Shown here in pieces: positions 10,220 through 21,109 of a stretch of DNA of 64,000 nucleotides. A program made the position numbers and the translations under genes. Every line of letters begins with the position of its first letter. The first letter of the stretch is position 1. Under the pieces are notes generated by a model. The model worked only from the letters and a program-made list of their open reading frames with translations. It was not told the DNA's origin and ran no database searches. The stretch comes from Elgaria multicarinata webbii (taxonomy: Eukaryota > Chordata > Lepidosauria > Squamata > Anguidae): positions 97,560,001 through 97,624,000 of the forward strand of contig NC_086177.1 in assembly GCF_023053635.1 (NCBI RefSeq), read 5' to 3'.

Positions 10220-10712
10220 TCCCATAGGCATACGCAGGGGGTGTGCTGGGTGTGCCCAGGCACACCCTAATGTCTCAAGCAATAAGTGCTGAATTGAGGG
10301 GGCATTGAGTAGGGATCCAGAGGGGGATCCAGACACAGTGGGAACAGTCTGGCCACCCCGCTGCCATCGCCCCCAACAGCGTGCCATTGTTCCCGGTAGC
10401 AGGAGCGAAAAGGAATCGCTCTGCTGGGAGCCGCTATTCCAAAAGGCCAGGAGGAGGGCCCCCAGAGGCTAATCTCCCCAGTGTCACCACAAAACGCCAC
10501 CAATGCTAGGGATTGAGGAGAGACTCCTCTTTCCCCCTCCTCACCTGCAACAGCCCCTCCGGTAAGCCGAACGTGGAGTAGGGCATCACTGTCTACATAG
10601 TGTTTAATAAATAAGTGAATAAAAATAATGTCCTTTATGATTGAGTATTCAATAAATGTTTGCCTTTAAAAATAAATAAAATTCCCTGGGTGCACACCCT
10701 AATGAAATGTGG
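10220..10712. repeat. Possible unclassified repeat (CACACCCTAATG motifs)
   Basis: GTGTGCCCAGGCACACCCTAA near 10245 and GGGTGCACACCCTAATGAAA near 10688 bracket a stretch with AATAAA-rich sequence. The pattern suggests an interspersed element, but boundaries and class are not clear. Confidence 0.3.
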
Positions 10713-10898
10713 TGTGCGTGCACGTGGTTTGTCCTCATGACCTGGGCGCTTCTCTCATTGCCACCACATTGGTAAACTGTTTTTGCAAAGGTTTCATATT
10801 GGTTCCAAACCCTGCAAAACTTGTTCAACCAGCGACAATAGTGGGGCAAAAGGAGCGTGCGTGTGCCATGAGAAATGAAACCTCTCTCAAACCGTTTT

Positions 10899-11016
10899 GG
10901 GTACAATCCTATGCGTGTTTAGACAGGGGGGGAAATCCTATAATTCTGAGCATGCCTCAGCCAGCCATGCAGTTTTAGGACATTTTCCTCTTTGGATATG
11001 CATAGGATTGCACCCT
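10899..11016. repeat. Short palindromic repeat (CAATCCTATGC family)
   Basis: GGGTACAATCCTATGCGTGT at the left pairs with GCATAGGATTGCACCCT at the right. This is the best-preserved copy in the window; 34782-34862 is another. Confidence 0.7.
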
Positions 11017-11754
11017 AAATTGTCAGCCTAAATTCAAATTCACAGGCCACGAACCTGCTAGGTTCGAATGTCAAAATCATAATTTGTAAGATCAGTTTCT
11101 GGCAGGTCGGAGGGGAGGGAGACAACTTGGCATCTGGAAACGTTCTTAGCAATATTCAAAGAATTGCCACTTGTACTTGACCCTTTGGAATGTGAGTTTA
11201 GTAAAATGTATGCCTGTTAGAAAAATGCATGTTTGAAAGGATGGCTTTGGGTTATAGGGAGAACTTGATGGATTTCGGATATGGGTGAATATTTGCCTCA
11301 GCATTGTTACTTCTCACTCCCATGAGGACAAGTGTGCCATAATTATTATTATTTTTGAATGTATACATATTTATACATTTTCCACAAGACTGTATAAGCT
11401 ATTCATAGCAGAGATTTTCTGGTGTTGTTCAATTTATATCTGTTATTCACGTTTTTAAAATAAACTTTTTTTTAAAAAAAAATGCAAGTTGTTTGTGGAC
11501 ATCAACGAAAGAAAGTGATATAATATTGACATTCTCCACCTTCACTCACAAGAGAGCTTTATTGTGTGTGTAAAGTCTACATCCAAAAGAGTAGATAAAA
11601 TTCCACATTGATATATGACCCTGATTGTCAATTAATTTTTAACAAAGCCTGTATTTTGCAATAAATAAGAGCTCACGGGGAAAATTGCATTGACGGCACC
11701 CACTGACTTGCGTTCACCTAAGCAAAGACCTCTTGTATGTGTATATCAACTATC
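11017..11754. other. A/T-rich interval with candidate poly(A) signal
   Basis: Repeat-poor. AATAAA at 11459-11464 is followed by an A-rich run. It may be the distal part of the DEPTOR 3' UTR or plain intergenic sequence. Confidence 0.3.
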
Positions 11755-11878
11755 CCCAACCTTGTACCCTCCAGATGTTCAGGACTACAAATCCCAGCAT
11801 TCCTGACTATTGGCCACGGTGGCTGGGGCTGATGGAAGTTGAAGTCCAAAACATGGAGGGCATCCAAATTGGGGAAGA
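11755..11878. mobile_element. Short foldback MITE (CCAGATGTT...GGACTACAA family)
   Basis: CCCAACCTTGTACCCTCCAG and the complementary AACATGGAGGGCATCCAAATT flank a centre of GGCCACGGTGGCTGGGGC. The layout matches the copy at 8402. Confidence 0.78.
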
Positions 11879-12084
11879 GCAGAGGTTTTGACAGTCTTCC
11901 ATTTATTCACCTTACTTGCTTACTTCTGTTTGTGCCAAGATAAGCTAATGCTTGAATTAAGTAAGGTAAGGGGGCCTCACGTATGAATGTACATTGCAAT
12001 GTAAATGTACATTTATATCTTGGGTTGGATCCAGATTTAGTCAGAGCAGACCCATTGAAATCATGATGAACTTAAATCCCATTT

Positions 12085-12293
12085 CAGTTTCTTTTGTTTT
12101 AAATCTGTTACTGTATTTTAAATCTTTGCATTGCTGCTGTTTTTATTTTGGTCTTTATCCTTATTTTATACTTAAACTTTTACACTTGTTTATTGTACCG
12201 TATCATGTTGTATTTTATGTGTTTTTTAAATTTCTGTGGACCTCTCAGAGAGCTTCAGCTATTTGCAGTATAGAAAGGCAATAAATAAATTAG
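12085..12293 (+). mobile_element. L2-like LINE 3' end
   Basis: T-rich 3' UTR-like sequence ends in CTCAGAGAGCTTCAGC and GGCAATAAATAAATT, the tail pattern shared with 6137, 18960 and 57672. It interrupts the element at 12020. Confidence 0.72.
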
Positions 12294-12353
12294 TTAGTCA
12301 TGACTAAATTTAAGTCCCATTGGTTTCAATAGATCTGCTCTAAGTATGACTAA

Positions 12354-12692
12354 AGGCTTTTCTACATGAGGCATTTATCAGGTGCTCATCATCCTCTACT
12401 CACATTTGTTTATGGGTTGTTTAGGTGATGTCGTAACACTCCAATTTCACTTCTGTGTCTAGCTAGCACTTTTGATTAGTTTTTTTAGAGCAGGAAAAAT
12501 GCAACATTTGATTGTAAAAGCGAAAAAAGTGCAATTTCCTCTTGTGTATTTGTGCTATACCACAGTGCCATCTAGAGGATATGTAACAGAAAAGCAGAAA
12601 AAGAAATGCTCCTCATGAGGTGCTTGGTTCTCAATTCTGTGATGAAACCGGAAGTAGGTAAGAGTGGATTAACAGCTTCGCATAGAAAAGCT
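12354..12692. mobile_element. ~340-bp MITE (GGCTTTTCTACATG family)
   Basis: Termini GGCTTTTCTACATGAGG and CGCATAGAAAAGCT are inverted. It is flanked by CTAAA at 12349-12353 and 12693-12697, which fits a 5-bp target duplication. Inside are CAGTGCCATCTAGAGG and GAGGTGCTTGGTTCTCAATT. A sister copy lies at 19427-19770. Confidence 0.75.
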
Positions 12693-12827
12693 CTAAATCT
12701 GGATCTAATCCCCCGCCTGCTCATGCAATTCATGCTCTTGCAAAGGAATCAGCAGATGGGAGCTGCCTCCAAGCGCATATCTCCTTGTAGGAGTGCAGCA
12801 ATTGGATTCAATCCCCCAGAGCATGAA

Positions 12828-12955
12828 TTCCATTTATTTATTTATTTGGATGATCGTTTGATCAGCCTCTCGCCCTTGATTTTAATTATAAAAAATGACC
12901 AGACAGGTCCCTGCCCTCAAGGAGCTTACAATCACAAATGGATACATTTAATGGT
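12828..12955 (-). mobile_element. Old L2-like LINE fragment
   Basis: (ATTT)n followed by CCCTGCCCTCAAGGAGCTTA is the complement of an L2 3' region (TAAGCTCCTTGAGGGCAGGG). Short and diverged. Confidence 0.5.
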
Positions 12956-13784
12956 AATAACTGAACATCAATATTATAGATTTATATGTTGAAGGCACTG
13001 GGAATACCTGGTGTTTGACTGGTTTACTATACTAAAAATGAGTCATAATTGCAGCCATAACAAATACCTGCTGGGAGAGATGTTCAAGTCAATTGCCAAA
13101 CTTGCAGTGGTTTCACTTGCGGTAAATGTGGATGTGGCTTTCTCACGTCACATTCTTTGTGAGGTGAGAAAGCACCGCTCTGTGTATTGCAGAGGCGTTC
13201 ATCTCTGAACTAATGCAGCAATAAAATGTTTTGATGTGTGCAGCACCCTTCTAATCACATTTTATAGCCCCACTAGCTTAAACAGAGCTTAAGCAAAAGG
13301 GCTTTCACAGAGTCAGCAGCCTGGTGTTTGATGCCTATGTGAAATGACATCTTTATGTAGTCTCCCCTGCATTCCATTAAGGGGAATAGGACAGCAATTC
13401 AGTACAGATAATGCTTATCTCAGCATATGTATTCCCCCCCCCCCCCCCTAGCTTCCCTTAATTTATTTTCTAGCATAAAATCTGACGGCTTTCTTCACCC
13501 CTGAGACAATCTACCGTTTTCTCTGACTCTCAGCTTGGTTCTTCTCTTTTATGTAATAATATCATCCTGTGGCTTTGCTTAATATTCTCCCACCAGTTCC
13601 CCTCCCCCTCCTGTTGCCTAGGCAGGAAAAAAATGGGTCACAATTTAGCTCTGCGGCGCAATATAGAGAACTCTTGAGACCTTTGAAAGGTGCGTGTCAT
13701 TACAGAGCACAGCAGTTTGTTTCACGAGAGCTGTGATTTTGTAGCTCATATTGTGTTTTCACTCAACTTCCATCCAGATATAAT
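12956..13784. other. Intergenic, nothing recognised
   Basis: No exon or named repeat. A C-run occurs at 13434-13449. Confidence 0.3.
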
Positions 13785-14290
13785 ATTGCTTGTTTGTTTG
13801 TTGCATTTCTATGTTACCAATTAGCCTAATAAAGCATAATGCAAAAATTAAGGCCAGTTAAAGCAGCCACAGAATAAAACTGACATCAGAGGACAGTGTA
13901 AGGATCTAAAAAGTACTAACATTTTCTTAAAACCAAAAGATTAAAATGTCTGGGAGGATTTTTTTTAAATGTCTTCACTTGGCACTGAAAAGACTACAAT
14001 GTAGGAGCCAGTCAAGCCTCTCTGGAGAGAGCATTCCATAATTGAGGGGCCACCACTGAAAAGGTCTCTCTCTAACCACCACCCTCCTCATTTCATTCAT
14101 CGGAGGGGAGGGTACCTGGAGAAGGGTTTCGGAAGAGGACTGGATAGGTATATATGGGAGAAGATGCTCCTTCAAGTAACCTGGCCCCGAGGCATTTGGG
14201 GCTTTAAAGATTAATATCTACACTTTAAATTGGGGGCTGTAAATGGACTGCTAGATGGCAAAGCACTAGCGTAATATGTAATTAATTCAA
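13785..14290 (-). mobile_element. L2-like LINE 3' region
   Basis: On the minus strand it carries the usual order for the window's L2-like tails. The block around 13975-14140 (GAGAGAGCATTCCATAATTG, GGGCCACCACTGAAAAGGTC) corresponds to the ORF end (FSVVAP...LWN-like), followed by A/T-rich UTR towards 13785. It is similar to 57672-58065. Confidence 0.6.
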
Positions 14291-14413
14291 ATTAGGCAAA
14301 TTGACAAACCCACCCTCTAGATTGCTCAGCCATAAAACCATCTACCTTCTCTGGATTCAAGTTTGGAGAGCCACAACGAAATATTGCGACCAGGTCTAAA
14401 GACTGGAGGTTGT

Positions 14414-14505
14414 CTTTCCCCAATCTGGTGCCCTCTAGATGTGAACTACAACTCCCATCATCCCCAGCTAGGAAAGAATCCTGCCTGAAAGCCTGGAGAG
14501 CCATT
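14414..14505. mobile_element. Partial foldback MITE (CCAGATG family)
   Basis: CCCCAATCTGGTGCCCTCTAG, then AACTACAACTCCCATCATCC, follows the left arm of the family seen at 8402. The right arm is missing. Confidence 0.55.
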
Positions 14506-14580
14506 GCTGCCAGTCAGTGTCAACAATACTGGGCTAGATGGGCCAATGGTGTGACTTGTATATAGCAGCTTCCTATGTTC
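14506..14580 (+). mobile_element. 3' end of a tRNA-type SINE
   Basis: CTGGGCTAGATGGGCCAATGG and GCAGCTTCCTATGTTC match, in opposite orientation, the 3' half of the adjacent SINE at 14581-14762. The two copies meet tail to tail. Confidence 0.6.
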
Positions 14581-14762
14581 CACTAACACAGGAAGCTGCT
14601 TTATACGAAGTCAGACCATTGGACCATCTAGCTAAGTACAGTCTACAATGATTGGCAATATCTGTCAATGGTTTCAAACAGGAGCCTTTTCCAAACCTGC
14701 CTGGAGGAGACGCCAGGGATTGAACCTGGGACCTTCTGCATATACCCTTCCCATTGAGAACA
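14581..14762 (-). mobile_element. tRNA-derived SINE
   Basis: On the minus strand it starts TATGCAGAAGGTCCCAGGTTC. This contains a pol III B box (GGTTCAATCC), and the element ends GGAAGCTTCCTGTG-like after a CTAGATGGTCCAATGGTCTG block. The A box is not preserved within the copy. Confidence 0.65.
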
Positions 14763-14797
14763 TCTCAAAAAGGCAAAACTGAATAAAGATAAGGACT

Positions 14798-15079
14798 GAG
14801 AGCTTCTCTACATGAGCGATTTATTGCACACTCATGATTGGCCACACACAGAAGTTTGTGGGACCTTTATATGATGCTATCAATCTCCAGCATGTTTCCT
14901 GTGCTTTTCCCTGGTAATCTAGCTCTTTTTTTAAAAAAAATGGAGCTAATGCAGCATTTAAGTTATTGTGGGATTAATTCCACCACTAGATGGCAATGTT
15001 TCATTTAGCAAATTACCAGCGCCCAGAGGGGAAGTTTTCAATTCAAAATCACATGGATGCCATCTAAAGAAGCCCGTAG
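14798..15079. mobile_element. Possible diverged MITE of the GGCTTTTCTACATG family
   Basis: GAGCTTCTCTACATGAGCGA at the left, GCTAATGCAGCATTTAAGTT and CACTAGATGGCAATG inside, and a weak complementary right end are shared with 12354-12692. Boundaries are uncertain. Confidence 0.45.
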
Positions 15080-15247
15080 TGAACGTGGAAATATCTGAGA
15101 AAAAGAAAGTCTGGTAAGGCTGCGAGTTTTTTCCTCAATGTAGAGACAGGTAAGAGAAAAGAGGGACTTTCCCTAATAAATAGGGACCATTGCAGCATAC
15201 AGTTCAGTCATTTCTCAAGCTGGGTGGCAACTTATCCAACTTTCTAC

Positions 15248-15312
15248 CCTATAGTAGTTTATTTATTTATTACATTTCTATACTGCCCAATAGCCGAAGC
15301 TCTCTGGGCTGT
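15248..15312 (-). mobile_element. L2-like LINE tail
   Basis: TTTATTTATTTATTACATTT then CTGCCCAATAGCCGAAGCTC, the complement of the recurrent LINE tail. Confidence 0.75.
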
Positions 15313-15852
15313 GGTTATAAATTCTGCTTACATGCTAAGGACTGTGTACTAAAATGGCTTGTGACTTGGGCATTATCCAAGGTAGAGCCTTCCTTTTCTG
15401 CTTACAGAGACACAGTCTAAAATAAACGTCACAGGGCAACCTTGATGGCCTCACTCTATTTTCAGCAGAAGATCAGTTCTGAAACCTGATAAACCCAGTT
15501 GCTTTCACCCCAGATAAGCTGCTTCCTCAACACTTCTATTTGGATTGTCAGTTAGGCTGGACACTTACGCATTTCCCCGCACCAAAAAAGGAAATGTATC
15601 ACCTAAAAAAGGTGGTGGTGGGGAATTATATAGATGTGCATAAAATTTGGATATGCAGATTTAGATGTATATTTAGAAATTGTTACTACAATTTAAATAG
15701 ATCTCTCACCATAGAGGGGTAAACTGGGACCAGGTGAGCTCTGTGCCTTGTTCTGTCTGCTGTCCAGGTGATGTTGATGGGCAGCTTCAAGGCCAACGCT
15801 CTTTAAACCGGACTTGAAAAGAGTAGCCCCTGTAAAGTAGGGCACATGGGCA

Positions 15853-16590
15853 TGTGGCGTTACACCCCACAAGTCAATTCCAAATGTATGTCTGCAGTTT
15901 GTAAGTCTGTGGTTTTTAGAATGTTGGCCTGAGTGGGCGGAGTTAGAATGTCTTGGGAGTGGGGAGGAGTGATATATAAGGGAATGACGGAGGGGATTGA
16001 AAAAAAAACTTTTCAGGGGGACTTGTTAGGTACTCGTAGTGTCTGTAGTGCTCTCTGTGTTTATGGTACTTAAGTTCTGGGAAATTTGAGAGTCAGTGTA
16101 GTGAGTGGTGTCTTTAGAGTGTGGTGTGCACATAGTGGAAGTATATTAATCAATACTGATAATAAAGAAAGTTCAAGAGTGATTGTATGAGAAAAAGGAA
16201 AGCGCAAATGTGAGAGTGACCAGATTGTATGAAAGGTTTCAAAAAGGTTTTTAAATGTTGTTAGTTGAAACAAAGCTTGTGAACTTTTAAAAATAAATTT
16301 TGATTGTTTTGTTTTTAAACTACCGCAAAAATCCCACGTGTCTGTTTGGCATTTATCATCTTAAGTTTACACATTCAGCACCCACTCTGACAATCATTCA
16401 CCTAAGCAGATATAACTCACAGTGCATTATTATATACAATAAAATCCTACTCCATTTTAAACCCCTTTCTCCACATAGTTTGGAGGAAGGTGGGCTTTAT
16501 CCCTTGCCTCAGGCGTATCTAGCGGTGGTGCTTGGCTTGAGCAGGGAGTAGCCTCGGCCGGGTCTGGTGTTCAGAGCCTGTGTCGTGGCA
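15853..16590 (+). mobile_element. Solo LTR of an LTR retroelement (copy 1)
   Basis: The element begins TGTGGCGTTAC and ends GTGTCGTGGCA. A perfect 5-bp duplication GGGCA (15848-15852, 16591-16595) flanks it. Inside are a TATA-like ATATATAAGGG near 15971 and an AATAAA near 16290, placed as promoter and polyadenylation signal of a U3-R-U5 unit. No internal region is attached, so it is a solo LTR. Copy 2 at 35381-36129 is closely similar. Family (ERV or Gypsy-like) is not identified. Confidence 0.82.
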
Positions 16591-16595
16591 GGGCA

Positions 16596-17734
16596 CTCTA
16601 GAAAAAAGCTGTTCGCTTGAACTGTATCAGTATCTTTAAAAGCAGCTTGACCTCCAACGATCAGCAGGTGACATTTTCTTAGCATGGAGGTAAGCACTAA
16701 ACCATAACGTAAACAGATCATGCCGCCGAAAAGTTGGCAACCCCAGCTTTTATTAATTTGGAAGTGATCACCTTTTGTTTTTAGGGGACAGGTCCTGTTA
16801 CTCATTGTTCGAGTTCGTGCTTGGTGCCATGTTCAGTCTCCAGCACCTACAGCTCAAAAGATCTCAGGAAAGACCTCACTCACAGACGTTGGAGAGCGCT
16901 CGCCAGTCACAGTATTGTGCAAGATGGACGGACAGGCTGATTCGGTATAAGATTGCTTCATGCGAACTATGTGTAAACCTTTTCTGGTTTGGTTTTAAAC
17001 TGGCTTCTCCCCACTACCTTTTCCTGCCTGCTCCACACTCCAGATATCAATATTTAAACTCCATGAAGGTAAATGCTTGTGAAAATCCTGATTAGAAGCA
17101 ACATTTCCCCCAAACATGGGATCAATAGCACCAAACTAGAATTGATCTTAACTGGATCTCTGCATTTAGCATGCATTTTTTTTTTTTTAAATCAAATTAC
17201 ATCCACTTTGCTTTTTTTAACTAGAACCCCAAGATCCACAAACCGGAGTGAGAAGCCAAAGATATACACTTTGAATCAAAACAACAACATGGTGCCTCTG
17301 AGCACATTCTCTGTTTTCAATACCAGAACTGAACTGACCTCACAGTCCTTTCACACAAAAGTTCATTCCTGGTTACCCCAACTTTGCTTCATTTCAGCAG
17401 CCTAATTAAGGTAGGAAAAGTCATTTTGTTGTTGCAATGGTTAAAACAACTAGGGACAGGAAACTCTTGGTGATTTAGTAAAAATCACCCAAACATCTAC
17501 AAGCAGATCTCGATCTATCTTTTGCCCTCCCCTGAATTACATCATATCATACATGATGTGTTGCGTGAACAATCAGCACTCTGATTGAAAGGAATGTCCA
17601 ATTTAAAGTTGCCTATCCACAGTTAATGCCCTGGAGAGAAGAATAAGCAGGTACATTTTCCACCACAATGCTGAGATACTGCATATCGCATTTCTATTTA
17701 AATGGTAATATTTCAAAATTTTCATATATAATGC
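16596..17734. other. Intergenic, nothing recognised
   Basis: Moderately A/T-rich, no repeat or exon supported. Confidence 0.3.
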
Positions 17735-17893
17735 TGTGGCGATACCCACCTTTCTGTCCCTTAGGAATGTCTGCGTTTGTACGTCTAGTGAGTGCGGAAT
17801 GTTTGACTGAGCGGTTGTGGCTAGTAATGCGGTGAGAAACAGGGAGGGAGGAGTATAAATAATTTGGCTGAGAGGATTGTGAGTTAGTTTAGT

Positions 17894-18213
17894 TAGGGTG
17901 ACCATGCGAAAAGGAGGACAGAGCTCCTTTATCTTTAATAGTTGCATAGAAAAGGGAATTTCAGCAGGTGTCATTTGTATATATGGAGAACCTGGTGAAA
18001 TTCCCTCTTCAACACAACAGTTAAAGTGCAGGAGCTATACTAGAGTGACCAGGTTTAAAAGAGGGCAGGGCACCTGCAGCTTTAACTGTTGTGATGAAGA
18101 AGAAATTTCACCAGGTTCTCCATATATACAAATGACACCTGCTGAAATTCCCTTTTCAATACAACTGTTAAAGATACAGGAGCCCTGTCCTCCTTTTCAT
18201 ATGGTCACCCTAA
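17894..18213. mobile_element. hAT foldback MITE (TAGGGTGACC family), complete
   Basis: The inverted arms are well kept. The flanks carry an 8-bp duplication AGTTTAGT (17886-17893 and 18214-18221). It lies inside the probable LTR at 17735-18607 and is therefore younger than it. Confidence 0.87.
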
Positions 18214-18251
18214 AGTTTAGTTTGGTTTTGGTTTTAGTTTGGGAGGTTTTA

Positions 18252-18392
18252 GGCCTTAGCTTGACCTAAAGATTATCCCAGGCAAATGGAGGGGTCATCC
18301 TTGCCTGCTCCTGGGATACTGTGTGTGGCATTTGGATGCACAGGGATGATCCTGGGACAGTCCCAGGATATAGGCCAGGTCTAGCCATGGCC
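18252..18392. mobile_element. ~140-bp palindromic MITE (GGCCTTAGCTAGACC family)
   Basis: GGCCTTAGCTTGACCTAAAG at the left is complementary to GGCCAGGTCTAGCCATGGCC at the right; the centre carries TGCCTGCTCCTGGGAT. Related copies are at 24628, 31453 and 54275. Confidence 0.75.
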
Positions 18393-18959
18393 GTAGTCTG
18401 GCTTGTGCTTCATGAGAGTGTGTGGTGTGTGAGGAGTGAGAAGAGATAGGACTTTAAGTGACTTAGGGTTGTTGTTTTAAATATAAAAATAAGCAGGTTT
18501 GATCTAAATTGAAATACCAAAGATCTGTTAAATTTCAATAAACTTTACATTGTGTTCTGTTACCACAAATCACGTGTCAGCTCGGATTTATTACCTGCTA
18601 TATTACAAACAAATTGGCCTGAATCTACTGCAGATGTACTGATATAGATTCTGCTGAATCTACTGTGTTTTGTCCTGTCAAATAACTAAGGTTCATGCTA
18701 TTTATGATTCTTTCTTTTTTTAAACTTTATTAAACTGTTATTTCTTAACACAGATCTTTAACAATGCAATTACAGCCATTTGGAATGTTTGACATTAATC
18801 ACAAGTTACACAATGCTGCCCTCTGCTGTCTGAAACTGCTCCAAGCTCTCTCTTTTTTTAAAAAAAGGATGGCGTTTCGCTTATTTTGCCTTTCTAAAAT
18901 CAAATACAACAGGCTTTTCTCTTTCTCTTCTCCCAGGCATTTTAACAGCATTTAACAAC

Positions 18960-19141
18960 GTTAAGTTTGTTTTTAATGGACCCCAGAATTGTTGTTTTTA
19001 AATGGATACTGTTGTTTTTATACTGTTTTTATGTTTTTTAAATTTTTGTATACTTTTAATGTTTACTATTTTTAATTGTTGTAAACCGCCCAGAGAGCTT
19101 CAGCTGGGGCAGTATATAAATGTAATTAAATACATACATAA
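18960..19141 (+). mobile_element. L2-like LINE 3' end
   Basis: T-rich 3' UTR leading to GTAAACCGCCCAGAGAGCTTC and an AAATACATACATAA tail, matching the recurrent LINE tail. Confidence 0.75.
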
Positions 19142-19350
19142 ATTTGGTAAGTGTTATTTATAAAGCCTATCTTCGAATTTTACTAAAGTCTCTGGGGAAA
19201 ATCTGACTTGTTTTATGTTGCCCCAGAGGGCAGTTTCATAGGGTGGCCATGTGTCCTACTTTACAGGGAACAGTCCTCTATTTGGAGAGCTGTCAGAAGA
19301 CAGGTTCAGTACTTCTGGGCACATGTACATTATCTGTCTGTCTATGCCAG

Positions 19351-19811
19351 CCTTCCCCAACATGGCACCACACAGATGTGTTAGTTTATAATTCCCATGC
19401 TAGCTGGGGGATTATGGGAATTGTAGGGCTTTTCTGCATGTACATTCATCATTTCCTACTCATGGTTGTTTATAGGTTCTGTCAATGACAATGTAACCCA
19501 CCAGTTTTGCATCCGTGTCTAACCAGCGCTTTCGCTGAGGTTTTTTAGAGTAGGGAAAATGCAGCATTTAATTGTGAAAGTGAAAGAAAGTGCAATTATC
19601 TTTGGTGTATCTGCACTATTCCCTATACCACAGTGCCACCTAGAGGTTATGCAGTGGAAAAGCCAAAAAGGAAACACTCTACATGTAGTGCTTAGATCTC
19701 AATTCTGCAACTAAACCAAAAGTAGATACTGCTGATTAACAGCCAATTATCAGCCTCGTGTAGAAAAGCTCATAGTCTAACATATCTGGAGAGCACCAGG
19801 TTGGGGAAGAC
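19351..19811. mobile_element. Short foldback MITE split by another MITE
   Basis: The left half (CTTCCCCAACATGGCACCAC to GGGAATTGTAG, ending 19426) and the right half (TCTAACATATCTGGAGAGCA to GTTGGGGAAG) join into one member of the CCAGATG family once 19427-19770 is removed. Confidence 0.7.
19427..19770. mobile_element. ~340-bp MITE (GGCTTTTCTACATG family)
   Basis: Ends GGCTTTTCTGCATG and CGTGTAGAAAAGCT are inverted, and the body follows 12354-12692 throughout (CAGTGCCACCTAGAGG, GCAGCATTTAATTGTGAAAG). The flanks TGTAG and CATAG are compatible with a diverged 5-bp duplication. Confidence 0.75.
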
Positions 19812-19899
19812 TGCACTATCCATTAGATTCAGCAGAATCTGCTTCAGTTGTAGTCCAAAACATCTGGAGGGTGTCAGGTTGGACTAGGCTGGCATAAGC

Positions 19900-21109
19900 A
19901 GACAGACTGATAATATGCACATAGCCAGAACTACTGAACCCTTAGGTATGTCAGGACAAAATACAGCAAAAAAGCTGTGAAAGTGTAAATAGGCCCCTGT
20001 GGTACATTTTCAGAATCACTCTTCTATATAATCCATGACTGCACTTGATTTACACTGTCGTTGCATGTTGTGACCATGTTTTTTCACACATACCTCACCA
20101 TGTTGCTACCTAATAAATGACATTTTTACTTTGACATGAGAACAGCGCAGCTCAAGCAGTCAACTCTGTCACTCCAAAGACCCTGAGGATGACGTTGTCT
20201 CATAAAACCCATGGAGGAAATTAAATTAAATGCGTCAGCCAAACAGCATTCCAACCAATAAAAGAGAAAAAAAGGAATAAAGGTGGACTAACCAGTCAGA
20301 TTTCTAGCTAATGCACACTGAGAAAGAGAGATAAAAATCCCATGTCTCCAGAAATGACAGCATGGAATGAACAGCTGATGTATAAAGAAAACACTGAGGA
20401 ATTTGTTATTCTAGCAAGTAAACTATGTGTTTCAATGAACCTTTTTTCATTATGTTTTTATGTCGCAAATTAATTGAAAGGCTGCCTTGACAGCTATACA
20501 GAAGAAATAATATAACACAGGGTATTTATACTTAAACCATCTCTATGAGAAGTTCAGTGTTTCTTTGGAAACCTCCCAGAGAAAAGCTACAACCCACCTA
20601 AACAATAAGTAGCAAAAAAATGCCCAGCATTATGATACTCTATGGAATGGCCTGAAGGAACATAAGGCAACATGGAGGATGAAGCTATAAAAAATGTCTA
20701 CAGCTCCCATCATGGCCAGGTTGATCATTTACATCTATGGATTTCAAAGTAATAAAAAACATAAAACATAAAAGTAACTACCTCGACTAGCGTAGACCAA
20801 CTGCATGCTAGTACTTTATTGCTCAGAATCAAACTTTTCTTTTCCGGCTTTTCTGAGGGAATCCAGAAAAGCTGGACACGCAGCTGACTGGGAGCCCATT
20901 GGATCCCCCCCTCCCAGCTGCTCCCCACAGCTAGCCAGCACACCAACTCACAGCACTTGCCTGAGGTCTCTGTGCACGCCTGCGAGCCACACTGCCTCCA
21001 CTCTGGGCTCCCCGCTCCATCCCACCCACCCCACACTAGCAGCTGCTGCCAATCCCACTTGCCTAAAAAACGTAGAACACAAAACTAATGCATATCCACA
21101 GGAATAAAA
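19900..21109. other. Intergenic, nothing recognised
   Basis: Includes a GC-richer stretch at about 20860-21060 without splice signals, terminal repeats or protein similarity that I recognise. Confidence 0.3.

Larger units (their letters stand above)
5788..11464 (+). other. DEPTOR: DEPTOR 3' UTR and downstream flank (end uncertain)
   Basis: Sequence after the stop has no open frame of note. An inverted-repeat retroelement splits it at 5965-6946. An AATAAA at 11459-11464, in a T/A-rich, repeat-poor stretch, is one candidate polyadenylation signal; other AATAAA strings lie inside LINE tails. Where the mature 3' end falls cannot be told from sequence alone. Confidence 0.35.
12020..12711. mobile_element. 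Palindromic MITE split by two later insertions
   Basis: The left end TTGGATCCAGATTTAGTCAG and the right end AAATCTGGATCTAATCC belong to one element related to 9620-9726. Between them its inner palindrome (AACTTAAATCCCATT / AAATTTAAGTCCCATTGG) is interrupted by an L2-like tail (about 12085-12293), and its right arm by a different MITE (12354-12692). Removing both leaves a continuous element of about 140 bp. Confidence 0.7.
17735..18607 (+). mobile_element. Probable solo LTR related to copies 1 and 2, with two MITE insertions
   Basis: Starts TGTGGCGATACCCACC, like the other LTRs' TGTGGCGTTAC. It contains GAGTATAAATAATTTGG as TATA box near 17860 and CAATAAACTTTAC near 18537. The region after that (ACCACAAATCACGTGTC) resembles the corresponding part of copies 1 and 2 (ACCGCAAAAATCCCACGTGT). 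The right boundary, near TATATTACA, is tentative and no target duplication was found. MITEs occupy 17894-18213 and 18252-18392. Confidence 0.55.

Noticed and set aside
20805-21107. Possible exon in a GC-richer stretch on either strand
   Set aside because: No convincing splice sites, no domain, and open frames exist on both strands with proline/serine-rich composition.
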